Below the pieces are notes generated by a model. That model saw only the letters and a program-made list of their open reading frames with translations. It was not told where the DNA came from and did not search any database. This document shows positions 35,925-44,408 of a DNA stretch of 49,672 nucleotides, piece after piece (the stretch's first letter is position 1; each line of letters starts with the position of its first letter). The stretch is taken from positions 1-49,672 of the forward strand of contig NZ_JAGRLA010000088.1 of assembly GCF_020442045.1 (NCBI RefSeq), given 5' to 3'. Position numbers and translations under genes: made by a program. This stretch comes from Bauldia sp. (GTDB lineage Bacteria > Pseudomonadota > Alphaproteobacteria > Rhizobiales > Kaistiaceae).

Positions 35925-36560
35925 ATGATCATAGACACCGGCAGGACCACGCGGGACGCGGCCGGGCGCCTCAGGGACGCCGGCGTCTCGACGGTGTTTC
36001 GCTACTATGCGCGGCGGACCCGGCTGCCGGAGAAGCGGCTGACGCGTCCCGAGGCGGAGGCGCTGATTTCCGCCGGCATCGCGATCGGCGCCGTCTTCCA
36101 GAATGCCGGCGACAGCGGCGATTGCTTCTCGGCAGCCCTCGGGGAAGCCGACGGGGCTTGTGCCCGCGACTATGCGACAGCCGAGATCGGCCAGCCGGCG
36201 GGGTCGGCGATCTACTTCGCGGTCGACTATGACGCGAGCGACGCCGACATCGCGGCGCGTATCCTTCCCCATTTCGAGGCCGTGCGGCGTGAGATTGCCG
36301 GGGCCGGCAATCGCCCCGGCTACCGGCTCGGGGCCTACGGCACCGGACGGGTCTGCGAAGCGCTCCATAAAGCCGGACTTGCCGACCTGACATGGCTGTC
36401 GAACAAACCCGGCGACGTCGCCTTCGACGCCTGGACGCTCCGTCAGGACCCGCCCGACAGCCTTTGCGGACTGCCGGTCGACCGCAGCCACCCAGGCGAA
36501 GGCATCGCCGACTTCGGCGCCTTTGCACGGCTGGACGTGCCGATCGCCGGACCCGGCTAG
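35925..36560 (+). CDS. DUF1906 (glycoside-hydrolase-like) domain protein
   Basis: A 211-residue single-domain protein. Seen: MIIDTGRTTRDAAGRLRDAG, TVFRYYARRT, AGIAIGAVFQNAGDSGDCF, GSAIYFAVDYDASDAD, PGYRLGAYGTGRVCEAL. The last parts match the TIM-barrel DUF1906 (Rv2525c-like) fold, which resembles lysozyme-type glycosidases. No signal peptide is visible, which is odd for a cell-wall hydrolase-like fold. It lies 60 bases upstream of ruvC on the same strand. Function unknown. Confidence 0.75.
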   Translation: MIIDTGRTTRDAAGRLRDAGVSTVFRYYARRTRLPEKRLTRPEAEALISAGIAIGAVFQNAGDSGDCFSAALGEADGACARDYATAEIGQPAGSAIYFAVDYDASDADIAARILPHFEAVRREIAGAGNRPGYRLGAYGTGRVCEALHKAGLADLTWLSNKPGDVAFDAWTLRQDPPDSLCGLPVDRSHPGEGIADFGAFARLDVPIAGPG

Positions 36561-36620
36561 GCGGACGGGGCGCCGGCGGCCTTGGCGTCCGGGCCTCTTC
36601 GGGGGTACCGGTTGGATCTG

Positions 36621-37124
36621 ATGAACGCGCCGATTCGCATCCTCGGGGTCGATCCCGGTCTCCGCCGCACCGGCTGGGGGGTCGTCACCATGCGCGGCAA
36701 CGAGCTCGGCTTCGTCGCCTCGGGGACGATCAAGGCGCCGCTCGACGGCGAGCTGGCGGGCCGGCTGCTGGCGCTCCATGCCGGACTCTCGGAGGTGGTC
36801 AGCGCCCATGCCCCGGACGAGGCGGCGGTCGAGCAGACCTTCGTCAACCGCGACGGCTCGGCGACGCTGAAGCTCGGCCAGGCGCGGGGCATCGCGCTGC
36901 TGGTGCCCGCCCAGGCCGGCCTCGCCGTCGCCGAATACGCGCCCAACGCGGTGAAGAAGACGATCGTCGGCGCCGGTCATGCCGAGAAGGGACAGATCCG
37001 GGCGATGGTGCGGGTGCTCCTTCCCCGCGCCACATTCGACAGCGACGACGCGGCGGATGCGCTCGCCATCGCCATCTGCCACGCCCATCACCGCACCGCC
37101 CGCGTCCTCGCCGGAGTATCGTGA
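36621..37124 (+). CDS. ruvC: Crossover junction endodeoxyribonuclease RuvC
   Basis: Holliday-junction resolvase, 167 residues. The four catalytic acids are visible: D11 ([13 protein letters not shown]), E71 (AAVEQTF), D143 and D146 ([15 protein letters not shown]). The ATG at 36621 gives the family start [13 protein letters not shown]. It is first in the ruv group, 45 bases ahead of ruvA. Confidence 0.97.
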   Translation: MNAPIRILGVDPGLRRTGWGVVTMRGNELGFVASGTIKAPLDGELAGRLLALHAGLSEVVSAHAPDEAAVEQTFVNRDGSATLKLGQARGIALLVPAQAGLAVAEYAPNAVKKTIVGAGHAEKGQIRAMVRVLLPRATFDSDDAADALAIAICHAHHRTARVLAGVS

Positions 37125-37169
37125 GCCATGTCGGGGCGCGCGCCCGCCAACCCGTGCTAGCGAGACGTC

Positions 37170-37787
37170 ATGATCGGCAAGCTCAAGGGCATCATCGATT
37201 CCTACGGCGAGGACTGGGTGATCGTCGACGTCGGCGGCGTCGGCTATCAGGTCCATTGCTCGGCGCGCACCCTCCAGACCCTGCCGCAGCCGGGCGAGGC
37301 GGCGACGCTGTCGATCGAGACCTATGTCCGCGAGGACATGATCCGGCTGTTCGGCTTCGCCAGCGACGTCGAGCGCGAATGGTTCCGCCTGCTCCAGACC
37401 GTGCAGGGCGTCGGGGCGCGGGTGGCGCTCGGGGTGCTCGGGACGATGACTCCGGGTGATCTCGCCACGGCCATCGCGCTCCAGGACAAGGCGCAGGTGG
37501 CGCGGGCGCCGGGCGTCGGCAAGAAGGTCGCCGAACGCATCGTCGCCGAGCTGCGTGACAAGGCGCCGGCCTATGCCAGCGCCGACCCGGCGGTGATCCA
37601 TCTCCAGTCCGATATTGCCGACAGGCGCGCGCCGCAGCCGGTTGCCGACGCGGTCTCGGCGCTGGTCAATCTCGGCTATGCCCAGGTCCAGGCAAGCGCG
37701 GCGATCGCGGCGGCCGCCCGCGCCGCCGGCGATGATGCCGACACAGCGGAACTCATCCGCCTCGGCCTCAAGGAACTGGCGCGGTGA
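37170..37787 (+). CDS. ruvA: Holliday junction branch migration protein RuvA
   Basis: Junction-binding subunit, 205 residues. Seen: the OB-fold start [20 protein letters not shown], the [12 protein letters not shown] pin region, two helix-hairpin-helix motifs ([20 protein letters not shown] and [20 protein letters not shown]), and the C-terminal RuvB-binding domain after a linker. ruvB is not next; three genes intervene. Confidence 0.96.
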   Translation: MIGKLKGIIDSYGEDWVIVDVGGVGYQVHCSARTLQTLPQPGEAATLSIETYVREDMIRLFGFASDVEREWFRLLQTVQGVGARVALGVLGTMTPGDLATAIALQDKAQVARAPGVGKKVAERIVAELRDKAPAYASADPAVIHLQSDIADRRAPQPVADAVSALVNLGYAQVQASAAIAAAARAAGDDADTAELIRLGLKELAR

Positions 37788-37789
37788 GT

Positions 37790-38119
37790 CTATCCCCGAG
37801 CGCAGTCGACGCAGAGCGTCGCGGCCGGGTCGATCCCGAGCCGCGCCGCGGCAATGTCCTCGCCGCAGCGCAGGCATTCGCCGTAGCTGCCGTCGTCGAT
37901 CCGGGCGAGTGCCGCGTCGATGCGCGCCATCTCCGTCGCCCGGCGCTGCTCCGCCGCAAGCGCCATGGCCTGGCCCTGCATCGCGTCCATCCGCGACAGG
38001 CGGCCGACGCTCTGCTGGTCGAGGGTCACCGTCCGCCGGCTTTCGGCGCTCTGTTCGCGGAGGTCTTCAAGCTCGGCACGGGCGGCGAGCAGGATTTCGC
38101 GGGCGTGGTCGAGGTCCAT
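37790..38119 (-). CDS. DksA/TraR-type zinc-finger protein
   Basis: A 109-residue protein with an N-terminal helical hairpin (about residues 1-75) and a C-terminal four-cysteine zinc finger: C82 and C85 (ECLRCGEDI) with C103 and C106 (LCVDCARG). DksA/TraR proteins insert into the RNA polymerase secondary channel. I chose the ATG at 38119 (MDLDHARE) because upstream ATGs at 38131 and 38149 would place the start on the start codon of the divergent gene. It is read against ruvA (two bases between the stops), which is unusual inside a ruv locus. Confidence 0.82.
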   Translation of the reverse strand: MDLDHAREILLAARAELEDLREQSAESRRTVTLDQQSVGRLSRMDAMQGQAMALAAEQRRATEMARIDAALARIDDGSYGECLRCGEDIAAARLGIDPAATLCVDCARG

Positions 38120-38147
38120 CGTCGCGAGCATAGGCGGGTCGCGTCCC

Positions 38148-38624
38148 ATGGTCGATGACCAGGGCGCGCCCGGGCAGGATTCACCACCGGGGACGGGTCA
38201 AGGGACGGCCCGGAGAACCTCGCCGGGCATCAGAGCCTTGTTCACCATGCTGGTCTTCGCGGCCCTCGGGCCGGCGATCGGCGGGCTGGTGGTCATCGCC
38301 ACGCTGGTGTTCCTCGGCTTCAACGTCACCACCCATGATGCGAGCGTGTGGTTTCTTTCCGCGACGATCTGGGGCCTGTGGCTCGCCTATCCGATCGGCG
38401 CCTTTCCGGCACTGCTGGTCGGCGGGATATTCGCGGTGGTTGACTATGACCGCCAGCGCAGCACCCTGCTGGCGGCCGCGTTCGTCGGTCTGATGGCCGG
38501 CGTGGTATGGGTGCTTTCGATGGGGCACAGTCCGGGCGATTCCCTGATGAGCAATGCGATCGTTGCCGGCAGCGGCATCGCGACCGTCTGCTGCTGGTGG
38601 CTCCGCCGACGGCGTGCGTCATGA
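38148..38624 (+). CDS. Membrane protein A between ruvA and ruvB
   Basis: A 158-residue protein with an initial polar stretch (about residues 1-28) and four to five transmembrane helices, including LFTMLVFAALGPAIGGLVVI and AYPIGAFPALLVGGIFAVV. Its stop overlaps the next gene's start by ATGA. The helix order and the AYxxGxxPALL signature match the following gene, so the two are probable tandem paralogues. I recognise no named family. The start could be an internal ATG (38251). Confidence 0.7.
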   Translation: MVDDQGAPGQDSPPGTGQGTARRTSPGIRALFTMLVFAALGPAIGGLVVIATLVFLGFNVTTHDASVWFLSATIWGLWLAYPIGAFPALLVGGIFAVVDYDRQRSTLLAAAFVGLMAGVVWVLSMGHSPGDSLMSNAIVAGSGIATVCCWWLRRRRAS

Positions 38625-39094
38625 CGGGACCTGGTCACATGGCGCGAACACCGTGGCGCTTCGGCTGGATGCAGCGACAGCCGTATTATCCGTTGGCGAT
38701 CGGCGTGTTCGGCGTGTTGGGGCCGGTCGCTGCGCTGTTTGTGTTCTTTTTCGCAATGCCGCGCGTTCTGGTCTATCTTACCCTTCCCTGGCCGTTAGCG
38801 GTCCAGACGTGGGCGATCGCTTTGGTCAGCGCCTACAAGCTCGGCATCCTGCCGGCATTGATCATCGCGGTCGTGATTGAAACCCTCCGGGCAATCGGCC
38901 TTCGGCCGGTCTGGCTTGTGATCGTTGCCGCCGCTGTCGGCGCCGCCGTCACCCTGGCCTGGCATTCCGCGCAGATTGCCGCTTCCGAGGAACCGGGATT
39001 CACGATGATCATGACGGTGGTGGGTGCCGTGCCCGCCGTCATCTGTGCAATCGTATTGCTGTTGACCATTCGATGGACGGATGCCGCGACATGA
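38621..39094 (+). CDS. Membrane protein B, paralogue coupled to ruvB
   Basis: A 157-residue protein with four to five transmembrane helices, sharing with its upstream neighbour the G(V/A)xxxLGPxxA first helix and the [19 protein letters not shown] segment (neighbour: AYPIGAFPALLVGGIFAVV). The ATG at 38621 overlaps the upstream stop, and its own stop overlaps the ruvB ATG at 39091, again ATGA. Expression should therefore be linked to ruvB. The C-terminal helix and tail are [20 protein letters not shown]. Function unknown. Confidence 0.7.
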   Translation: MTGPGHMARTPWRFGWMQRQPYYPLAIGVFGVLGPVAALFVFFFAMPRVLVYLTLPWPLAVQTWAIALVSAYKLGILPALIIAVVIETLRAIGLRPVWLVIVAAAVGAAVTLAWHSAQIAASEEPGFTMIMTVVGAVPAVICAIVLLLTIRWTDAAT

Positions 39095-40134
39095 GCCGCA
39101 TGGTCTCTCCCGATCTGCGCGACGACGACGCTCCGGACGCGACGCTGCGGCCGCAGCTTCTCGCCGACTTCGTCGGCCAGCCGCAGGCCTGCGCCAATCT
39201 CAAGGTGTTCATCGAGGCGGCGCGCTCGCGCGGCGAGGCGCTCGACCATGTCCTCTTCGTCGGACCGCCCGGCCTCGGCAAGACGACGCTTGCCCAGATC
39301 GTCGCCCGCGAACTCGGCGTCAATTTCCGCGCCACCTCCGGTCCCGTCATCGCCAAGGCCGGCGACCTCGCGGCGCTGCTCACCAATCTCGAGCCGCGCG
39401 ACGTCCTGTTCATCGACGAGATCCATCGTCTCTCGCCGGCGGTCGAGGAAATCCTCTACCCGGCGCTGGAGGATTTCCAGCTCGACCTGATCATCGGCGA
39501 GGGGCCGGCGGCGCGCTCGGTCAAGATCGAGCTCGCGCCCTTCACGCTCGTCGGCGCGACCACCCGGCAGGGGCTGCTGACCACGCCGCTCCGCGACCGT
39601 TTCGGGATTCCGATCCGGCTCAACTTCTATTCGGTCGCCGAGCTCGAGCACATCGTCACGCGCGGCGCGCGCATCCTCGGCATGCCGCTGACCGAGGACG
39701 GCGCGACCGAGATCGCCCGCCGCTCGCGGGGCACGCCGCGCATCGCCTCGCGGCTCCTCCGCCGGGTCCGCGACTTCGCCATGGCCGACGGGGTCGAGGC
39801 GGTCGACGCCAAGGTCGCCGACCGGGCGCTGCAGCGGCTCGAGGTCGATTCCCTCGGTTTCGACGCGCTCGATCGCCGCTACATGGACCTGATCGCGATG
39901 AGCTTCGGCGGCGGGCCGGTCGGGATCGAGACCATCGCCGCGGCGCTCTCCGAACCGCGCGACGCGATCGAGGAGATCGTCGAGCCCTTCCTGATCCAGC
40001 AGGGCTTCGTCCAGCGGACGCCGCGCGGCCGGCTGCTGACCACGGGCGCCTTCCGTCACCTCGGCCTCGAAGCGCCGGCCAACCCGGCGGCGCAATTTGG
40101 CCTGTTCGGCGATGGAACGGATGGCGATAGCTAG
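39091..40134 (+). CDS. ruvB: Holliday junction branch migration ATPase RuvB
   Basis: AAA+ motor that drives branch migration with RuvA, 347 residues. Seen: [12 protein letters not shown] (family start), Walker A GPPGLGKT (58-65), Walker B LFIDEIH (D109-E110), sensor [19 protein letters not shown] with the Arg finger, and the C-terminal winged helix ending [14 protein letters not shown]. It is coupled by ATGA to the membrane protein gene upstream. The stop is followed at once by the first 30-bp palindrome. Confidence 0.97.
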   Translation: MSRMVSPDLRDDDAPDATLRPQLLADFVGQPQACANLKVFIEAARSRGEALDHVLFVGPPGLGKTTLAQIVARELGVNFRATSGPVIAKAGDLAALLTNLEPRDVLFIDEIHRLSPAVEEILYPALEDFQLDLIIGEGPAARSVKIELAPFTLVGATTRQGLLTTPLRDRFGIPIRLNFYSVAELEHIVTRGARILGMPLTEDGATEIARRSRGTPRIASRLLRRVRDFAMADGVEAVDAKVADRALQRLEVDSLGFDALDRRYMDLIAMSFGGGPVGIETIAAALSEPRDAIEEIVEPFLIQQGFVQRTPRGRLLTTGAFRHLGLEAPANPAAQFGLFGDGTDGDS

Positions 40135-40163
40135 TTATACGCGTTTTGCAGATTGCGTATAAC
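40134..40163. promoter_or_regulatory. 30-bp palindrome, copy 1
   Basis: GTTATACGC (40134-40142) and GCGTATAAC (40155-40163) are perfect 9-base inverted repeats around a 12-base spacer containing GCAG. It begins with the last base of the ruvB stop codon. A second copy follows 55 bases on. Probable operator or, less likely, recombination site. Confidence 0.75.
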
Positions 40164-40183
40164 GCCGTTGTCGCAGCAACGGC
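40164..40183. repeat. Central inverted repeat between the two palindromes
   Basis: GCCGTTG (40164-40170) and CAACGGC (40177-40183) pair around TCGCAG. It abuts copy 1 directly and lies five bases before copy 2, so the whole 85-base block is built of three hairpin-forming units. Confidence 0.7.
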
Positions 40184-40188
40184 TGTAT

Positions 40189-40218
40189 GTTATACGCATT
40201 CCGCAGGTTGCGTATAAC
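40189..40218. promoter_or_regulatory. 30-bp palindrome, copy 2
   Basis: GTTATACGC (40189-40197) and GCGTATAAC (40210-40218), with spacer ATTCCGCAGGTT, matching copy 1 in arms and in spacer length. It ends one base before the ATG of the nucleotidyltransferase gene, so a protein bound here would block translation start or transcription directly. Confidence 0.75.
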
Positions 40219-40219
40219 G

Positions 40220-41611
40220 ATGGAGCCTCCGGTGCCGGCCCCCGCCCTCGTCCTTCAGACGACCTACGCCGAATTGCTGGAACGCTGTGCCTCAGCGGCC
40301 TTCTCCGACGATTTTCCCGAGGATGGCGCTTTCATCAAGAAAACGGTGCGGGGCCGCATCTACTGGTATTTCCAGCTTCCGTCGTCCGAAGGCCGATCGC
40401 AGCGGTATGTCGGCCCGGAAACGCCGGAATTGCTCGAACGTATCGCTCGCCACAGGGAAGCGCGGGATGACGAGCGGGAACGTCGTTCCCTGATCTCGAC
40501 GCTTGTCCGCTCCTTCGGCATGTCCCGCCCGCCGCCGGAACTGGCAAACGTCGTTGCCGGGTTGGCAAAAGCCGGCGTATTCCGGCTCCGTGGCGTCCTT
40601 GTCGGGACCGTCGCCTACCAGACCTATTCGACAATGCTCGGCGTGAAGCTGCCAGATCAAGCCGCGCGAACAGGTGACATCGACATTGCGCAGTTCACGA
40701 ATGTTTCGGTCGCGGTCGAGGACGAAACGCCACCAATGCTCGAAATCCTGAAGGAGATTGAACCGACGTTTCAACCTGTTCCAAATCTCCATGCAGGAAG
40801 GATCGTCAGCTACCAAGCCAAGGGCGGCCTGCGAGTCGATTTCCTCACACCGAACGAGGGTCCCGATACCGATATCCCGGAGCCGTTGCCGTCATTCCAT
40901 ACGGATGCCCTGCCACTTCGATTCCTCGACTACCTCATCCATGATCCGGAGCCTGCTGTTCTCTTGCATGATGCAGGTGTGTACGTGCTCGTCCCCGCGC
41001 CGCAACGGTATGCCCTTCACAAGCTCATTGTTTCGCGCCGTCGTGCTGTCGGGGCAGCGAAGCAGGATAAGGACATCCACCAAGCGGAAACCCTGCTCAA
41101 CGTGCTCGCCACGACCCGCCCCCGTGATCTGGCGGCAGCATGGACAGAGGCTGTCGAGCGGGGCAGGACCTGGCGATTGCTTGTGACAGAAGGCCTGGGA
41201 CAGATCGAGGCCGATACGAGAGATCGTGTTCTCATCGCGGTCCGCGGCCTGCGCAACCTCCTCCCCGGGATCGGTCTGTCATTTCGCGCGCCGATGCCAC
41301 GATATGATTTCGATCGCGACGTTGTCGCCTTCAAAGGAGAGACCGCCGGAGGCGCTGTCCTGTGCGAGATTACCGGCGAGGCGCTGGAGGATCATTTCGG
41401 ATCTGCTGGCACCGAGAAACAGGCGCGTCTTGACGCCTTCCTCAAGAACCGCTCAACCATCGAGGCGCTGGCACGCGCGAAATACCTCGATCGGCCGATC
41501 GAAGAACCCGGACATATCCTGATAGGATCACTGGAAATCGAGCAGTCCGGGAAGGATGTCCAGCTCCGCTCCAGCTGGGCGACACCGGGAGACAACAGGG
41601 CCGCACCGTGA
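40220..41611 (+). CDS. GSU2403-like nucleotidyltransferase fused to a DUF1488-like domain
   Basis: A 463-residue protein. The central part carries a minimal nucleotidyltransferase fold: GDIDIAQF (D153, D155), a third acid in RVDFLTP (D207), then RYALHKLIVSRRR (residues 263-275), the layout of the GSU2403/PF12281 family. Residues about 360-440 look like DUF1488: RYDFDRDVVAFKG, LCEITGEALEDHFG, RSTIEALARAKYLD. The ATG at 40220 is chosen over 40187, which lies inside palindrome 2. GC is visibly lower than its neighbours (62 of 120 at 40681-40800, against 45 of 60 at 39541-39600), suggesting transfer. Its stop overlaps ybgC by GTGA. The role is unknown; nucleotidyltransferases of this kind occur in toxin-antitoxin and defence systems. 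Confidence 0.75.
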   Translation: MEPPVPAPALVLQTTYAELLERCASAAFSDDFPEDGAFIKKTVRGRIYWYFQLPSSEGRSQRYVGPETPELLERIARHREARDDERERRSLISTLVRSFGMSRPPPELANVVAGLAKAGVFRLRGVLVGTVAYQTYSTMLGVKLPDQAARTGDIDIAQFTNVSVAVEDETPPMLEILKEIEPTFQPVPNLHAGRIVSYQAKGGLRVDFLTPNEGPDTDIPEPLPSFHTDALPLRFLDYLIHDPEPAVLLHDAGVYVLVPAPQRYALHKLIVSRRRAVGAAKQDKDIHQAETLLNVLATTRPRDLAAAWTEAVERGRTWRLLVTEGLGQIEADTRDRVLIAVRGLRNLLPGIGLSFRAPMPRYDFDRDVVAFKGETAGGAVLCEITGEALEDHFGSAGTEKQARLDAFLKNRSTIEALARAKYLDRPIEEPGHILIGSLEIEQSGKDVQLRSSWATPGDNRAAP

Positions 41612-42072
41612 CCGACCTCGATCCGAAATGGCCCGATCTCGCCGGCCGCCTCATCCCCGGCGGTCACCTGCTGCCGGTCAGGATCTATTTCGAGGACACA
41701 GACTTCTCCGGCGTCGTCTATCACGGCAGCTACATCCGCTTCATGGAGCGCGGGCGCTCGGACTTCGTCCGGCTGATCGGCGTCGGCCATACCGGGCTCG
41801 GCCAGGGCGACCATGGCGAGCCGCTGGTCTTCGCGGTCCGGCGGATCAACATCGATTTCCTCAAGCCGGCCCGGATCGACGACCTGCTGGAGGTCCGCAC
41901 GACCGTCAGGGGGATGGGCGGGGCGCGGCTGGAGCTTCGCCAGACCATCGATCGCGACGGCCAGCCGCTGGTCGAGGCGGATGTCACCATCGTCCTGATC
42001 AACCGCGAGGGCAGGGCCCGGCGCATACCGGATTCGGTGCGCGCGGTGTTCGAGGGGGCGGCCGGGGAATAA
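41608..42072 (+). CDS. ybgC: Tol-Pal-associated acyl-CoA thioesterase
   Basis: Hot-dog-fold thioesterase, 154 residues. Seen: the YbgC signature LPVRIYFEDTDFSGVVYHGSY (catalytic Asp in DTDFSGVVYH), then IRFMERGRSDFVR and a late RREGRARRIPD-like end. It uses a GTG start overlapping the nucleotidyltransferase stop. It is the usual first gene of the tol-pal cluster. Confidence 0.92.
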   Translation: MTDLDPKWPDLAGRLIPGGHLLPVRIYFEDTDFSGVVYHGSYIRFMERGRSDFVRLIGVGHTGLGQGDHGEPLVFAVRRINIDFLKPARIDDLLEVRTTVRGMGGARLELRQTIDRDGQPLVEADVTIVLINREGRARRIPDSVRAVFEGAAGE

Positions 42073-42300
42073 CCCTTCGTTAACTGTAACAAGTCTAGAA
42101 ATGCCAAGGGTTTGCGAGGGTGGATCGGCGTCCGGCGGCCCTCGTTTTGACAAAATTCACGGCGAGACACCGGACCCCGAGCAAACGCCCGGCCCGATGG
42201 CTTGAAGAGCCCGGACGCGATTCGACTGCGGCATGCGGCGATTTGCCTTCGCCGTTCCGCCTGTGCCGCAGGAATTCATGGTCCGAAAGGTAACGTGTTC

Positions 42301-43014
42301 ATGCCGATTGATGGGGTGACGGAGGCGGTTCTTGTCTCGCCCGCTGGCGATATCTCCCTGGTGTCGCTGTTCCTCCAGGCGCATATCGTCGTCAAGCTGG
42401 TCATCATCGGCCTGATCCTCGCCTCGGTATGGTGCTGGGCGATCATCGTCGACAAGTCGATCCTCTATTCGCGCGCCCGGCGTCAGATGGACCGGTTCGA
42501 GAAGGTCTTCTGGTCGGGGCAGTCGCTCGAGGAGCTCTATCGCTCGCTGAGCGGGCGGACGCCGTCGGGCATGGCATCGATTTTCGTCGCGGCGATGCGC
42601 GAATGGAAACGCAGCTTCGAGGCCGGAGCCCGTTCGCCGATCGGCCTCCAGACCCGGATCGAGAAGGTCATCGACGTGACCATCGTCCGCGAGACGGCGC
42701 GGCTCGAAAGGCGGCTGCTGTTCCTGGCGACGGTCGGTTCGGCCGGGCCCTTCGTCGGCCTGTTCGGCACCGTCTGGGGCATCATGTCGAGCTTCCAGGC
42801 GATCTCGGCCTCGAAGAATACCTCGCTCGCGGTCGTCGCTCCCGGCATCGCCGAGGCGCTGCTGGCGACGGCGCTCGGCCTTCTTGCCGCCATACCGGCA
42901 GTGATTGCTTACAACAAGCTGTCGAATGACGCGGGCAGGATCGGCGAGCGGCTGGAAGGCTTCGCCGACGAATTCTCCGCCATTCTGTCGCGACAGGTCG
43001 ACGAAAGGGCTTGA
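42301..43014 (+). CDS. tolQ: Tol-Pal system protein TolQ
   Basis: Proton-channel subunit of the Tol motor, 237 residues, with three transmembrane helices: one near residue 27-47 and two in the core FLATVGSAGPFVGLFGTVWG and IAEALLATALGLLAAIPAVI. The ATG at 42301 is chosen; a GTG two codons upstream is an alternative. A 228-base space after ybgC should carry a tol promoter, but I could not pick one with confidence. Confidence 0.95.
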   Translation: MPIDGVTEAVLVSPAGDISLVSLFLQAHIVVKLVIIGLILASVWCWAIIVDKSILYSRARRQMDRFEKVFWSGQSLEELYRSLSGRTPSGMASIFVAAMREWKRSFEAGARSPIGLQTRIEKVIDVTIVRETARLERRLLFLATVGSAGPFVGLFGTVWGIMSSFQAISASKNTSLAVVAPGIAEALLATALGLLAAIPAVIAYNKLSNDAGRIGERLEGFADEFSAILSRQVDERA

Positions 43015-43018
43015 GCCA

Positions 43019-43465
43019 ATGGCCATGGCAACGGGATCGGGAGGCAGCATGCGCGGCCGGCGCCGCCGCCGCCACGCCCGGCCGATGAGCGAGATCAACG
43101 TCACGCCCTTCGTCGACGTGATGCTGGTGCTGCTGATCGTCTTCATGGTCACCGCGCCGCTGCTTTCCGCCGGCGTGCCGATCGACCTGCCGAAGGCGCC
43201 GGCAAGCCCGCTGGCGCTGGAAAAGGAGCCGCTGACGGTCACCATCGATCCCGAGGCGCGGATCTTCGTCGGCGAGGAGGAGGTCACGATCGACGAGCTC
43301 GTGCCGCGCCTGACGGCGCTCGCCCCCAACGGACTCGACGAGCGCATCTATGTCCGCGGCGACCGGACCGCGAGCTACGGCACGATCATGAAGGTGATGG
43401 GCACGATGAACGGCGCCGGCTTCAAGCGGATCGGGCTGGTCGCGCTGAAGGACCCGGACGGCTGA
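43019..43465 (+). CDS. tolR: Tol-Pal system protein TolR
   Basis: ExbD/TolR subunit, 148 residues. It has a basic N-terminus (RGRRRRRHARP) and a single helix with the ion-carrying Asp in SEINVTPFVDVMLVLLIVFM (D33). The periplasmic domain follows, containing RIYVRGDRTASYGTIMKVM. It starts four bases after tolQ. Confidence 0.95.
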   Translation: MAMATGSGGSMRGRRRRRHARPMSEINVTPFVDVMLVLLIVFMVTAPLLSAGVPIDLPKAPASPLALEKEPLTVTIDPEARIFVGEEEVTIDELVPRLTALAPNGLDERIYVRGDRTASYGTIMKVMGTMNGAGFKRIGLVALKDPDG

Positions 43466-43472
43466 TCGCGCC

Positions 43473-44408
43473 ATGCGGACCGGGCTCGCCGTTTCGGCCG
43501 TCTTCCACCTGGTCCTGATCGGCTGGGGGCTCATCTCGCTGAGCGCCTTCGAGCCGCTCGACGCCAGCGATTTCGAGGCGCTGCCGATCGAATTCGTCGA
43601 GATCGACGAGGAAAGCAGCACGCCGCTCGGCATCAGGGATGCCGAGGTCGCCGAGGACCCGGCGCCCAACGATCCGACCGACCAGGTCGCCGAGATAGCC
43701 CAGCCGGCGCCCGAGCCGCCGGCCGAGGACCCGGTCAAGCCGACCCCGCCGCCGCCGCCGCCCTCGCCGGACCCGGAGCCCGTGCCGGACCAGGCCGACC
43801 CCAACCAGGCGCTTCAGGACGCCGAGCCGCTGCCCGACCCGACCGAGGCGGACGCGGCCCCCGAACTCGATCCCGCGGCCGAGGAGACGCCCAAGCCGGA
43901 AAACGTCCTCGACGCGCCGAAGGAGGTCGCCGTCGCGACGCCGCTGCCGCGCGTGCGGCCGCCGCACCAGGCGCCGCCCTCGGAGGCCAGGGAACGCTCC
44001 GACGACATCGCGGCGCTGCTCGACACCACCAAGCCGAGCTCGGCCCCGGCGGAGTCGGACCGGCAGGCGGCGATCGGCGCGGTCACCGGCTCGCCCTTCA
44101 AGCAGCTCAGCGTCAGCGAGATCGATGCGCTCCGGGCAAAGCTCGCCGCCTGCTGGGACATCCCGCCGACGCGGGTCGATCCGGCCGAATTGCGCGTCAA
44201 GGTGAAGGTGTTCCTCAGTCAGGGCGGGACGCTGCTGCGCACGCCGGAAGTCGTCGAATACAAGCCGACCCAGATCGGGCAGGTCGCCGCCGAGAGCGCG
44301 CTGCGCGCCGTGCAGCGCTGCGCGCCCTTCAATCTTCCGGTCGAGAAATACGACAGCTGGAAAGAGATCATCATGACGTTCGATCCGAGGGAGATGTTCG
44401 GTGGTTGA
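43473..44408 (+). CDS. tolA: Tol-Pal system protein TolA
   Basis: Trans-envelope link, 311 residues. It has an N-terminal anchor helix (about 5-23), a Pro/Glu/Asp-rich linker with [18 protein letters not shown] (about 40-180) in place of the enteric helical domain, and the C-terminal TolA domain from about 215 ([15 protein letters not shown] to the end). The stop lies within the GTG-started tolB (eight-base overlap). Confidence 0.92.
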   Translation: MRTGLAVSAVFHLVLIGWGLISLSAFEPLDASDFEALPIEFVEIDEESSTPLGIRDAEVAEDPAPNDPTDQVAEIAQPAPEPPAEDPVKPTPPPPPPSPDPEPVPDQADPNQALQDAEPLPDPTEADAAPELDPAAEETPKPENVLDAPKEVAVATPLPRVRPPHQAPPSEARERSDDIAALLDTTKPSSAPAESDRQAAIGAVTGSPFKQLSVSEIDALRAKLAACWDIPPTRVDPAELRVKVKVFLSQGGTLLRTPEVVEYKPTQIGQVAAESALRAVQRCAPFNLPVEKYDSWKEIIMTFDPREMFGG

